In this document: piece after piece, positions 1 through 5,976 of the stretch
How the letters are laid out: the number at the start of each line of letters is the position of its first letter
How positions within the stretch are numbered: position 1 is the stretch's first letter
Origin: a bacterium
Lineage (GTDB): Bacteria; UBP14; UBA6098; B30-G16
Assembly (NCBI GenBank): GCA_027064665.1
Contig: JAMOPH010000287.1
Coordinates: forward strand, 1-9,855
Direction: 5' to 3'
Length of the DNA: 9,855 nucleotides
Program-made: the position numbers and the translations under genes
The notes under the pieces: generated by a model
What the model saw: the letters and a program-made list of their open reading frames with translations, nothing else
The model's database searches: none
What the model was told of the DNA's origin: nothing

Positions 1-476
1 AGCGAGAACAAATCGCCGATGGAGACGATTATTTTGCTTTTAGCGAGGGATTGCAAATCAAAGTTGTTCTTGAAACTGGCGACCACATAGTCCTCGGGAT
101 ATATGAGCGAGACCCATCGGGTTCCCCATTTCTGGGCGAGTTTAGCCACTGCATAGGTTTCCTCAAGGGTCAGACTTCCGGAGAGGAAAAATGCGGTTTT
201 GGTTTTGTCCACCTCGGCGAGGCGGGATTTGATGAACTCAAAAGCCTCGGCGGTTTTGACAGTATCCTCACCCACTTTTGGGTATGCGGTTCTTTTGGCG
301 TGCTGGACGAGTTCAACGCAGAAATTTCCCCGGGGACAAATTCGCTTCTGGGAGAAATAGTGAGGACGCACCAGATTCTGAACGCCGAAGTGAACGGACT
401 CAAAACTTCTCTCCCCCGAAAGACCAAACATATCCTGCATTGAGCAGAAATGACAGGTTATGTTGTGAGTGCCCAT
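1..476 (-). CDS. Molybdopterin-oxidoreductase-like protein, N-terminal part (cut by the window edge)
   Basis: Reading the minus strand from the ATG at 476 gives 158 codons with no stop before the window edge. The N-terminus resembles the [4Fe-4S] domain of the molybdopterin oxidoreductase / NuoG-type family: ITCHFCSMQDMFG (residues 6-18), then CPRGNF (47-52) and VELVQHAKRTAYPKV (54-68). The segment SGSLTLEETYAVAKLAQKWGT (99-119) matches the family's 'EENY..QKLAR..GT' region, and IIVSIGDLF (149-157) looks like the next Rossmann strand. The family normally has C-x2-C-x3-C-x(about 30)-C. Here C8, C11 and C47 are present, but residue 15 is Asp. There is no N-terminal extension and no ferredoxin domain. 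The ATG follows a GAGG at modest spacing; an in-frame GTG at 518 is an alternative start without a visible ribosome-binding site. The substrate and partner subunits lie outside the window. Family assignment fairly sure; exact enzyme unknown. Confidence 0.72.
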   Translation of the reverse strand, partial: MGTHNITCHFCSMQDMFGLSGERSFESVHFGVQNLVRPHYFSQKRICPRGNFCVELVQHAKRTAYPKVGEDTVKTAEAFEFIKSRLAEVDKTKTAFFLSGSLTLEETYAVAKLAQKWGTRWVSLIYPEDYVVASFKNNFDLQSLAKSKIIVSIGDLFS

Positions 477-524
477 ATATCCCTCGCTTTTGGTCTGTGA
501 GATTGCTACATTTTTCACAGGGTT

Positions 525-554
525 AAGAAATAATTGCGGGCAATTTCTTGTCAA
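525..554 (-). promoter_or_regulatory. Inverted repeat abutting a TTGACA box (possible promoter/operator)
   Basis: On the minus strand a perfect TTGACA (554-549) is followed at once by an imperfect dyad spanning 549-525. Its arms are AAGAAATTGC and GCAATTATTTCTT, i.e. AAGAAA..TTGC/GCAA..TTTCTT around a CC centre, with three extra bases in one arm. The dyad would cover the spacer and the -10 area. The bases 17 nt downstream (ATTTCT) make a poor -10, so the promoter itself is uncertain. If real, this would be the control site of the molybdopterin-like gene starting at 476. Confidence 0.35.
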
Positions 555-678
555 GGAAAAAATGCGACTTTTTTCACAACATTTTCTATGACTGCCCCAG
601 ACTCCCTCACATTTTTGAAACGAAATCAATATAACAATTTTTGTATATTGTGAAGATTTTATCAATCCAAAAATTGTT

Positions 679-708
679 TTTGCATTCTCGTTTTCACTAA
701 AAAATAAT
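679..708 (+). promoter_or_regulatory. Candidate promoter of the AhpD-family gene
   Basis: TTTGCA (679-684), an 18-nt spacer and AATAAT (703-708, five of six consensus bases) lie in a strongly A/T-rich stretch. Transcription would begin near 715, giving a leader of about 35 nt before the start codon at 751, with room for its Shine-Dalgarno. The -35 box is weak. Confidence 0.35.
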
Positions 709-740
709 ATGAATTGTGTGATGAGTGCAAACCCAAACAA

Positions 741-746
741 AGGAGG
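741..746 (+). promoter_or_regulatory. Shine-Dalgarno fixing the AhpD-family start
   Basis: AGGAGG, within AAAGGAGG, lies four bases before the ATG at 751. It decides against the in-frame upstream ATGs at 709 and 721, neither of which has a ribosome-binding site. Confidence 0.85.
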
Positions 747-750
747 AGCA

Positions 751-1293
751 ATGCCTTACCTCAAGCACCTGTCCGACGAGGAAGTGAGCAGTTTCGTGAA
801 GAAACTCTACAAGAAGGTTGAAGCAGGACTGGGCAAGGTCCCGATGCTGTATAGGGCGATGGCGAACTCTGAGGATGTTTTTGAGGCTTTCCTGCATTTT
901 AACGGCGCCCTCGGCAATGTGGAAATCGGTCCCAAACTGGTTAAAGCGGTAATTCTGCGCACCTCGCAACTCAACGACTGCCAGTATTGTCTCCGTGCCC
1001 ACACTCAGATGGCAAAGGACGCCAACCTTATGACCGACGAGGAAATCATCAACTGCCGCAAGGGACTCGGCTGGGACGAAAAATCCAAAACCGCTCTGGA
1101 ATTTGTCACTAAGGTGGTGACCAACAAGGGGTTCGTCTCCCAGGAGGACATTGACAGGATGCACCAGATGGGATTCTCGGACAAAAACATCGTGGAGATT
1201 CTGGGGGCAATTGTGGTCGCCACCACCACCAACTATCTCGCCCACATCGCGGACACTCCGCCCGACTATCCTGAAGTCCCGCCGATTGACTGA
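751..1293 (+). CDS. AhpD / carboxymuconolactone decarboxylase family protein
   Basis: A 180-residue protein with the AhpD-family redox signature CQYCLRAH (C77, C80, H84), preceded by the helix KLVKAVILRTSQLND (62-76). It is followed by an all-helical second half containing IVEILGAIVVATTTNYLAHIADT (147-169), a usual position for the family's second conserved helix. Members are small cytosolic peroxidase-like or oxidoreductase proteins that use the CxxC pair; many have no known substrate. In AhpD of Mycobacterium tuberculosis a Glu 12 residues before the first Cys relays protons (Glu118, Cys130, Cys133, His137). Here the aligned residue is Lys65, so classical AhpD activity is doubtful. The gene is a single unit with its own promoter region and terminator, divergent from the molybdopterin-like gene and convergent with rsmD. 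The family is sure; the function is not. Confidence 0.9.
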   Translation: MPYLKHLSDEEVSSFVKKLYKKVEAGLGKVPMLYRAMANSEDVFEAFLHFNGALGNVEIGPKLVKAVILRTSQLNDCQYCLRAHTQMAKDANLMTDEEIINCRKGLGWDEKSKTALEFVTKVVTNKGFVSQEDIDRMHQMGFSDKNIVEILGAIVVATTTNYLAHIADTPPDYPEVPPID

Positions 1294-1319
1294 ATCTTGC
1301 GCAAATGCGGATAATATCC

Positions 1320-1353
1320 GGAGCCGTCCTGCGGGGCGGCTCCTTTTGTTTTT
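1320..1353 (+). terminator. Rho-independent terminator of the AhpD-family gene
   Basis: A G/C-rich hairpin (1320-1343) has stem GGAGCCG / CGGCTCC extended by CC/GG pairing, and is followed by TTTTGTTTTT. It lies 26 bases after the stop codon at 1293. The U-tract is only on the plus strand, so it should stop AhpD transcripts just before the convergent end of rsmD; read from the other side it lacks a T-run. Confidence 0.9.
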
Positions 1354-1355
1354 CC

Positions 1356-1898
1356 TCAATACCAGAAAATCAGGACATCATCGCCGACCCGATGGATTCT
1401 GTCGGGCTTCGGGGAGATTTCTTTTGGCACCCGCCGGGCAGGGAACTGCAGAACCACAATTATCCCCTCGCCCTTGATTGACACGAAATCCTCAACAGCG
1501 TGAAGAACCTTGGGCAGGTACTCGTCAATATACGGCGGCGAGGCGAAAATTATGGTGCCGTACTCCACCGTTCCCACATCAAGCCAGACGAGGGCGTCGC
1601 CGCAGACGATATCCCACGGATAATTCGCCATTCCCGCAGAGACGAGGTTGCCCTCAATTATTTTGCAGTTTTTAGCGGATTTTTCCACGAATATGACGGG
1701 GTTGGCGCCGCGGGAGAGCGCCTCAATTCCCACGGTGCCGGCGCCGGCGAAAAGGTCAACGAAGGCGAGGTCCTCAATATCGCCTAAAATCTCAAAAAAC
1801 GCCCGGCGAAGTTTTGCCGGTGTGGGGCGCACTTTCGGCGGAACCCGCTGAATCAAACGCCCTCTGGCTCGCCCTCCTGTTATTCTGATACCTCCCAT
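1356..1898 (-). CDS. rsmD: RsmD-type 16S rRNA (guanine-N2) methyltransferase
   Basis: A 180-residue protein of the usual RsmD length. In this family the E. coli enzyme methylates N2 of G966 of 16S rRNA with S-adenosylmethionine during 30S assembly. Seen here: the N-terminal substrate-binding stretch RITGGRARGR (5-14) and RPTPAKLRRAFFEIL (24-38); SAM motif I DLFAGAGTVGIEALSRGA (48-65); the acidic strand IFVEKS (69-74); and the C-terminal strand pair VGDDVLIFWY (171-180). The catalytic tetrapeptide, normally D/N-PP-F/Y, reads SPPY (120-123; the Ser codon is TCG), which is odd. It is the last gene of the minus-strand run. Its start lies 75 nt after the preceding stop, with only a weak GGTGG as ribosome-binding site. 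Assignment is firm from motif order and length; normal activity is an inference because of the SPPY change. Confidence 0.88.
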   Translation of the reverse strand: MGGIRITGGRARGRLIQRVPPKVRPTPAKLRRAFFEILGDIEDLAFVDLFAGAGTVGIEALSRGANPVIFVEKSAKNCKIIEGNLVSAGMANYPWDIVCGDALVWLDVGTVEYGTIIFASPPYIDEYLPKVLHAVEDFVSIKGEGIIVVLQFPARRVPKEISPKPDRIHRVGDDVLIFWY

Positions 1899-1973
1899 AG
1901 GATTTCGCCACCGAGCCCGATTATCGTTTTCAAAAGTTCGCCCGTTCCAAATGCCTCATCTCCTTCTCCCGAA

Positions 1974-2711
1974 TCAGCGGGAAACAGTGACCGTGCCGTC
2001 GCACAGAATTTCGCCTTCGGATTCAATCACATAAGGGTAAACCCCCTGCGGCACGGGATTTCCAGCATTGTCTCTACCGTCCCAGCGGGAATCCTCCTTT
2101 GCCTTGCGACCACGGGCGACCTCAAGAGTTCTGACCAGCACATTTCTGACATCGTAAATTTTTATGGTGGCGTCCCTCACGCCAAGCCCGGGGAACACAA
2201 ACTGGCAGTAGTCGTTCACGCCGTCGCCGTTGGGAGTGAACGGATTGGGCTGACGGGAACACATCTCATAGCGCATAACATAAAATGTCCAGCAAGTATC
2301 GGTATAATTGGGGCAACAGGAACATCTATAATTGAGTATCCTGTCAACGATATGCACGCAGACATCCACGACGGCATCGGGCGGGAAATCCGCCTCGGCT
2401 GAGAGCGCCCCATAGACAGTGTCAGAAAATCCCCGATTGTTCACCGACCAGGTGATATAGGTAGCCGGGATAAAACCACACTCGGCGGCGCCCCACATAC
2501 CCAGCGACTGGTCATAGTCCAGCCATATCCCCGACTCGTAGTCGGCGGCATCAACCCCGAAGGAAAAATGTGGAAGCGCAACGACAGTATCCTGCGGTGG
2601 ATATAAATCCAAAATCCTTGGCGGCTGATTATCCACAACAAATAACCCGCCTGCTCCCGCATAAACCACCGCACAGAACAAAACCCCCAGGATACCCTTA
2701 AACCTGCCCAT
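1974..2711 (-). CDS. Exported cysteine-rich protein with gliding-motility (CHU_C / type B sorting-like) C-terminal domain
   Basis: 245 residues. Residues 1-22 form a signal peptide: basic MGRFKG, then a hydrophobic run ending in AGAGG. Residues 29-145 look like an Ig-like beta domain (PPRILDLYPPQDTVVALP... DYESGI). The C-terminus carries PNPFTPNGDGVND (155-167) followed by TIKIYDVRN (182-190) and WDGRDNAGNPVPQGVY (210-225), the hallmark of CHU_C / FlgD-like tails used by type IX-type secretion for sorting or anchoring. There are ten Cys, clustered at C130, C132, C133, C140 and C151, which suggests disulfides or a metal site in an exported protein. The start is two bases after the thrS stop, so translation is probably coupled to thrS. 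The upstream AAAAAAGG is a possible ribosome-binding site inside thrS. The mature function is unrecognised; surface localisation is inferred. Confidence 0.8.
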   Translation of the reverse strand: MGRFKGILGVLFCAVVYAGAGGLFVVDNQPPRILDLYPPQDTVVALPHFSFGVDAADYESGIWLDYDQSLGMWGAAECGFIPATYITWSVNNRGFSDTVYGALSAEADFPPDAVVDVCVHIVDRILNYRCSCCPNYTDTCWTFYVMRYEMCSRQPNPFTPNGDGVNDYCQFVFPGLGVRDATIKIYDVRNVLVRTLEVARGRKAKEDSRWDGRDNAGNPVPQGVYPYVIESEGEILCDGTVTVSR

Positions 2712-2713
2712 TT

Positions 2714-4636
2714 TCAGGACCTTTTTTCAATTTCCCGCTTTATTCTGTCCACAAATTCCTCAAGGGGCATCTGTCCCAGATCGCCCTCGCCGTGCCGCCT
2801 GACCGAGACCGTTTCGGTCTCCTGCTCCTTTGCGCCGACTATGAGCATATACGGGATTTTCATCGTCTCCGCCGCACGAATCTTGTATCCTATCCGCTCA
2901 CTGGAATCGTCCAGTTCAACGCGGATATCCTCGGCGAACAGACTGTCAAAGACCTGGCGGGCGTAATCAATGTATTTTTCGCTCACCGGGAGAACCGCAA
3001 CCTGCGTGGGAGCAATCCAGACGGGGAAATTCCCGCCGGTGAACTCAAGCAGTGTGGCGAAAAACCTCTCCATTGACCCGAACAGCGCGCGATGAATCAT
3101 ATACGGGCGCTTGAAAGTGCCATCGGCGGCGACATAGGTCATATCAAACCGCTCGGGGAGATTGAAGTCAAACTGGATGGTGGAAAGTTGCCATTCGCGG
3201 TTGAGGGCATCGCGGAGTTTTATGTCAATTTTGGGACCGTAGAATGCGCCGCCGCCCTCGTCAATGTCGTAGTCAATGCCCTCGCGCTCAACGGCTTTTC
3301 TGAGCGAATTCTGGGCAAGTTCCCACATTTCCGGCTCGCCCACAGATTTCCCCTCCGGGCGCGTGGAAATGTAGATGTGGAAATCCTCAAACCCGAAACT
3401 GCGGAGCATATACAGGGAAAACCGCAGGACCTCAAGGATTTCGTCCTCAACCTGGTCGTCGCGGCAGATGATGTGGGCGTCATCCTGCGTGAACCCGCGG
3501 ACCCTCAAAAGCCCGTGCAGAACCCCGGACCGCTCGTAGCGATAGACCGTGCCAAGTTCCGCCCAGCGCAGGGGAAGTTCGCGGTAGGAATAGCGCCTGC
3601 GCTTGTATATCTTTATGTGAAACGGGCAGTTCATCGGCTTGACATAGTATCCCTGACCCTCAACCTCCATCCGGGGGAACATATTTTCGCGGTAGAAATC
3701 CAGATGACCGCTGGTCTGCCAGAGTATCTCGCGCCCGATGTGGGGCGTGCGAACCAACTGATATCCGTTGCGGAGATGTTCTTTCCGCCAGAAATCCTCA
3801 ATGATTTGGAGAATCATTGCGCCGCGGGGGGTCCAAAGCACAAGCCCCGGACCGACCTCGTTGTCTATCAGGAACAAATCAAGTTGCTTTCCGAGCCGAC
3901 GATGGTCGCGCTTTTCCGCCTCCTCGCGCCATTTGAGGTATTCCTCCAGTTGGGACTTTTTCGGGAACGAGATTCCGTAAATCCGCTGAAGCATCGGGTT
4001 TCTCTCGTCTCCGCGCCAGTATGCCCCCGCCACAGAGAGGAGTTTGAAATATTTTATGTATCCCGACGACGGCAGGTGAGGACCACGGCATAAATCAATG
4101 AAATCGCCTACCTGATAAATAGATACAACTTCATCTTCAGGTATATCTTCAAGCAATTCCAGTTTATAATTTTCCCCCATAGACTTAAACAATTCATAAG
4201 CCTCCTGACGGCTGACCTCCTTCCTTATAAAAGGCAGGTCGGATTTGACAAGTTCTGCCATCCTCGCCTCAATTCTGGCGAGGTCATCGGGAGTGAAGGG
4301 CTCGGGCTTGTCAAAATCGTAATAAAAGCCCATATCAATCGCCGGACCGATGGTGACCTTGACCTCGGGGAAAATGTCCTTTACGGCGTGCGCCATAATG
4401 TGGGCGGTGGAATGCCAGAAAGTCTGGCGCCCCTCGGGGTCGTCAAATTTTTTGATTTCCACCGAGACAGGCTCATCCTTTTCAGGAAGCGGACGAGTGA
4501 GGTCCCACAGTTTGCCATCAACCACAGCGACAACGGCTTCTTTGGCAAGCCGGGGCGAAATTGATTTTGCCACATCCATCGGCGTGGCACCTGGGGCGAC
4601 CTCAATTATGCTTCCATCGGGCAGTTTGACTTTCAT
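2714..4636 (-). CDS. thrS: Threonine--tRNA ligase
   Basis: 640 residues, against 642 in E. coli, so full length. It charges tRNA-Thr with threonine in the cytosol. Domains in order: TGS (1-65); tRNA_SAD editing domain with HSTAH (75-79) and DLCRGPH (181-187), which supplies the His/Cys residues that clear mischarged serine; class II catalytic core with Zn ligands expected at C337 (MNCPFH), H388 (DDAHII) and H515 (MIHRALFG), motif 2 RYERSG (366-371) and motif 3 GSMERFF (520-526); anticodon-binding domain (about 541-640, starting IAPTQVAVLPVSEKY). All key residues are present. An AGGAGAGG Shine-Dalgarno sits just before the ATG. It follows the radical SAM gene by 69 nt, which carries a candidate promoter, and leads into the CHU_C gene two bases later. 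No T-box or other long leader fits in the 69 nt. Confidence 0.97.
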   Translation of the reverse strand: MKVKLPDGSIIEVAPGATPMDVAKSISPRLAKEAVVAVVDGKLWDLTRPLPEKDEPVSVEIKKFDDPEGRQTFWHSTAHIMAHAVKDIFPEVKVTIGPAIDMGFYYDFDKPEPFTPDDLARIEARMAELVKSDLPFIRKEVSRQEAYELFKSMGENYKLELLEDIPEDEVVSIYQVGDFIDLCRGPHLPSSGYIKYFKLLSVAGAYWRGDERNPMLQRIYGISFPKKSQLEEYLKWREEAEKRDHRRLGKQLDLFLIDNEVGPGLVLWTPRGAMILQIIEDFWRKEHLRNGYQLVRTPHIGREILWQTSGHLDFYRENMFPRMEVEGQGYYVKPMNCPFHIKIYKRRRYSYRELPLRWAELGTVYRYERSGVLHGLLRVRGFTQDDAHIICRDDQVEDEILEVLRFSLYMLRSFGFEDFHIYISTRPEGKSVGEPEMWELAQNSLRKAVEREGIDYDIDEGGGAFYGPKIDIKLRDALNREWQLSTIQFDFNLPERFDMTYVAADGTFKRPYMIHRALFGSMERFFATLLEFTGGNFPVWIAPTQVAVLPVSEKYIDYARQVFDSLFAEDIRVELDDSSERIGYKIRAAETMKIPYMLIVGAKEQETETVSVRRHGEGDLGQMPLEEFVDRIKREIEKRS

Positions 4637-4639
4637 ACA

Positions 4640-4686
4640 CCTCTCCTTTTTGGAAGAAATTTAACAGACATACTGCAAAATGGCAA
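4640..4686 (-). promoter_or_regulatory. Candidate thrS promoter and Shine-Dalgarno
   Basis: On the minus strand, TTGCCA (4686-4681), a 17-nt spacer and TAAATT (4663-4658) match the -35 and -10 consensus at five and four positions. The predicted start of transcription near 4651 leaves a leader of about 15 nt that contains AGGAGAGG (to 4640) before the ATG at 4636. thrS may thus be transcribed both from here and by read-through from the radical SAM gene. Confidence 0.45.
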
Positions 4687-4705
4687 TCCTCAAATTTTCT
4701 ACTTT

Positions 4706-5821
4706 TTACTTGTGCCTGGTTGAGGCAACAGAGGGTTTGGAAGACAGGAACATCTTGAAGAAAAACGAGATTTTTTCCCTCAAAGTTCTTTCGGCATAGC
4801 AGGAGGCGGTGCAGTTGAGTTTACAGTTCACACTGATTTTTCTTATCCGCCTTGCGACCTCGCCCTGCCAGATTTCCCTTATGGACTGGTCCTTTATAGT
4901 TCCGATGTCGCCATAGATTTTTCTGAGGGGGGAACAGAAATGCGCCGAGCCATCAGGGCGAAATGCCAAAAGCCTCATCCCGACACGGCAGTGGGTGCGT
5001 CTTTGGATTGGCTCCCGCTTGAAATGCTTTATCCACATTCTCATCTGGCGCTCGGAATTCGCTATTGGATATCCCTCTGACTTCATAGCGATAAGTGTCT
5101 CCACCGTGTTCCGGAGAAGTTCAATGTCGTTTATCCACATCTGGTTGGTTTCCTCGGTGTTTATGTTCAGCGGCTGGATATTGACCACATTGGCACCCCA
5201 TTCAACCGCATCGGCGACGAGTTTGGGCATATCAGCGACATTTTTGGCGTGAAGAGTGGGCTTCACAGAGATTGTAAGTTTGTGCCCCTGCCTTTCAGCC
5301 TCCCGGCGAAGATAACCAATCCCCTCAACGGCACGCCTGAATATGCCGGGCTTTCCCCTCAGTTCATCGTGAATTTCCGGCACAGGGGAATCTATGGAGA
5401 TGTTGACATTATTCAATCCAGCACTAACCAGTTCTGCGGCAAGTTTTTCGTTGATAAGTTCTCCATTGCTCACAATTCCAGCGGAGACGCCGTTCTCACC
5501 GCACCAGCGCAAAATGTCCAGAATGTCCTCTTTGAGCAGAGGCTCCCCGCCGGTAAACTGGATATGATACCCGGGGGCAAATTCCTTCAACTCTTTTAAA
5601 GCCTTTATCCACACCTCAGCCGGCAGTTCATTCTGGGGATTTTTAATCCTCCAGTAATGGCACATTGCACACCGGGCAGTGCAGCGCTCCGTGATGATAA
5701 CATAGACCTGAACCGGACGGGTAAAATCTATCCCGGTTGAAATGTATATCCGCTCTGCCAGTTCCTGCCGGGCATTAGCCAGAGCAACCTTTAGCGCTTT
5801 CTTTAGCACCCGAAGTTTCAT
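4706..5821 (-). CDS. Radical SAM protein with SPASM-like C-terminal cluster region
   Basis: 371 residues from the ATG at 5821. The radical SAM motif is CTARCAMC (C47, C51, C54), binding the [4Fe-4S] cluster that cleaves S-adenosylmethionine. FTGGEPLL (89-96) is the SAM-binding GGEP motif, and the rest of the TIM-barrel strands can be followed (GIVSNG 115-120, NISIDSP 140-146). The C-terminal part carries C278, FRPDGSAHFC (287-296), GDIGTIKDQSIREIW (304-318) and CKLNCTASC (C333, C337, C341), typical of SPASM/Twitch auxiliary-cluster domains. Such proteins often modify peptides or cofactors. No peptide substrate gene is apparent nearby, so the reaction is unknown. The frame stays open upstream for 48 more codons to 5965, but that stretch crosses the likely promoter. 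The 5821 ATG has no Shine-Dalgarno yet sits exactly where transcription should begin. Confidence 0.85.
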   Translation of the reverse strand: MKLRVLKKALKVALANARQELAERIYISTGIDFTRPVQVYVIITERCTARCAMCHYWRIKNPQNELPAEVWIKALKELKEFAPGYHIQFTGGEPLLKEDILDILRWCGENGVSAGIVSNGELINEKLAAELVSAGLNNVNISIDSPVPEIHDELRGKPGIFRRAVEGIGYLRREAERQGHKLTISVKPTLHAKNVADMPKLVADAVEWGANVVNIQPLNINTEETNQMWINDIELLRNTVETLIAMKSEGYPIANSERQMRMWIKHFKREPIQRRTHCRVGMRLLAFRPDGSAHFCSPLRKIYGDIGTIKDQSIREIWQGEVARRIRKISVNCKLNCTASCYAERTLREKISFFFKMFLSSKPSVASTRHK

Positions 5822-5828
5822 AGATTTT

Positions 5829-5857
5829 ACTATGTGGAATAGCGGGGAAAAAGTCAA
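5829..5857 (-). promoter_or_regulatory. Candidate promoter giving a leaderless radical SAM mRNA
   Basis: TTGACT (5857-5852), a 17-nt spacer and CATAGT (5834-5829) lie on the minus strand. Only seven bases, AAAATCT, separate the -10 box from the ATG at 5821, so transcription should start at or one base before the A of the start codon. This agrees with the lack of any Shine-Dalgarno. Confidence 0.5.
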
Positions 5858-5941
5858 GTAATTTCGTATGTTCCCTACCGTGCCAAAACCGAACAACTTC
5901 CCCACCGACGAAATGCTTTTTAAAATTTGGTAAAAAAATCC

Positions 5942-5970
5942 TTGACAGGGGTGGGCAGGCTGCACAAGAT
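5942..5970 (+). promoter_or_regulatory. Candidate promoter giving a leaderless rimO mRNA
   Basis: A perfect TTGACA (5942-5947), a 17-nt spacer and CAAGAT (5965-5970) precede the ATG at 5977 by six bases. Transcription should therefore begin at the start codon itself. The -10 box matches consensus only at the key A2, A5 and T6. There is no Shine-Dalgarno before 5977. Confidence 0.5.
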
Positions 5971-5976
5971 TTATTG

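Noticed and set aside
51..526. Plus-strand frames at 51-443 and 278-526, and a minus frame at 170-427
   Set aside because: All are shadows of the molybdopterin-like reading frame 476-1, which has the Fe-S motif and matches the family across 158 codons.
697..1359. 220-codon minus-strand frame opposite the AhpD-family gene
   Set aside because: It is a shadow of a gene with clear family motifs and a strong Shine-Dalgarno on the plus strand, and it would run through the terminator hairpin.
3092..4093. 333-codon open frame on the plus strand inside thrS
   Set aside because: It is antisense to the thrS catalytic core, whose motifs are all intact on the minus strand. The translated product shows no recognisable domain, and there is no Shine-Dalgarno. 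Long antisense frames are expected opposite G/C-biased third codon positions.
4637..4705. T-box or amino-acid-responsive leader before thrS
   Set aside because: The gap is only 69 nt, with a promoter-like pair and a Shine-Dalgarno filling it. There is no room for a T-box stem and antiterminator.
5822..5965. 48-residue N-terminal extension of the radical SAM protein
   Set aside because: The extension covers the predicted -35 and -10 boxes, contains no recognisable motif, and the MKLRVLKKALK start resembles the usual beginning of such proteins.
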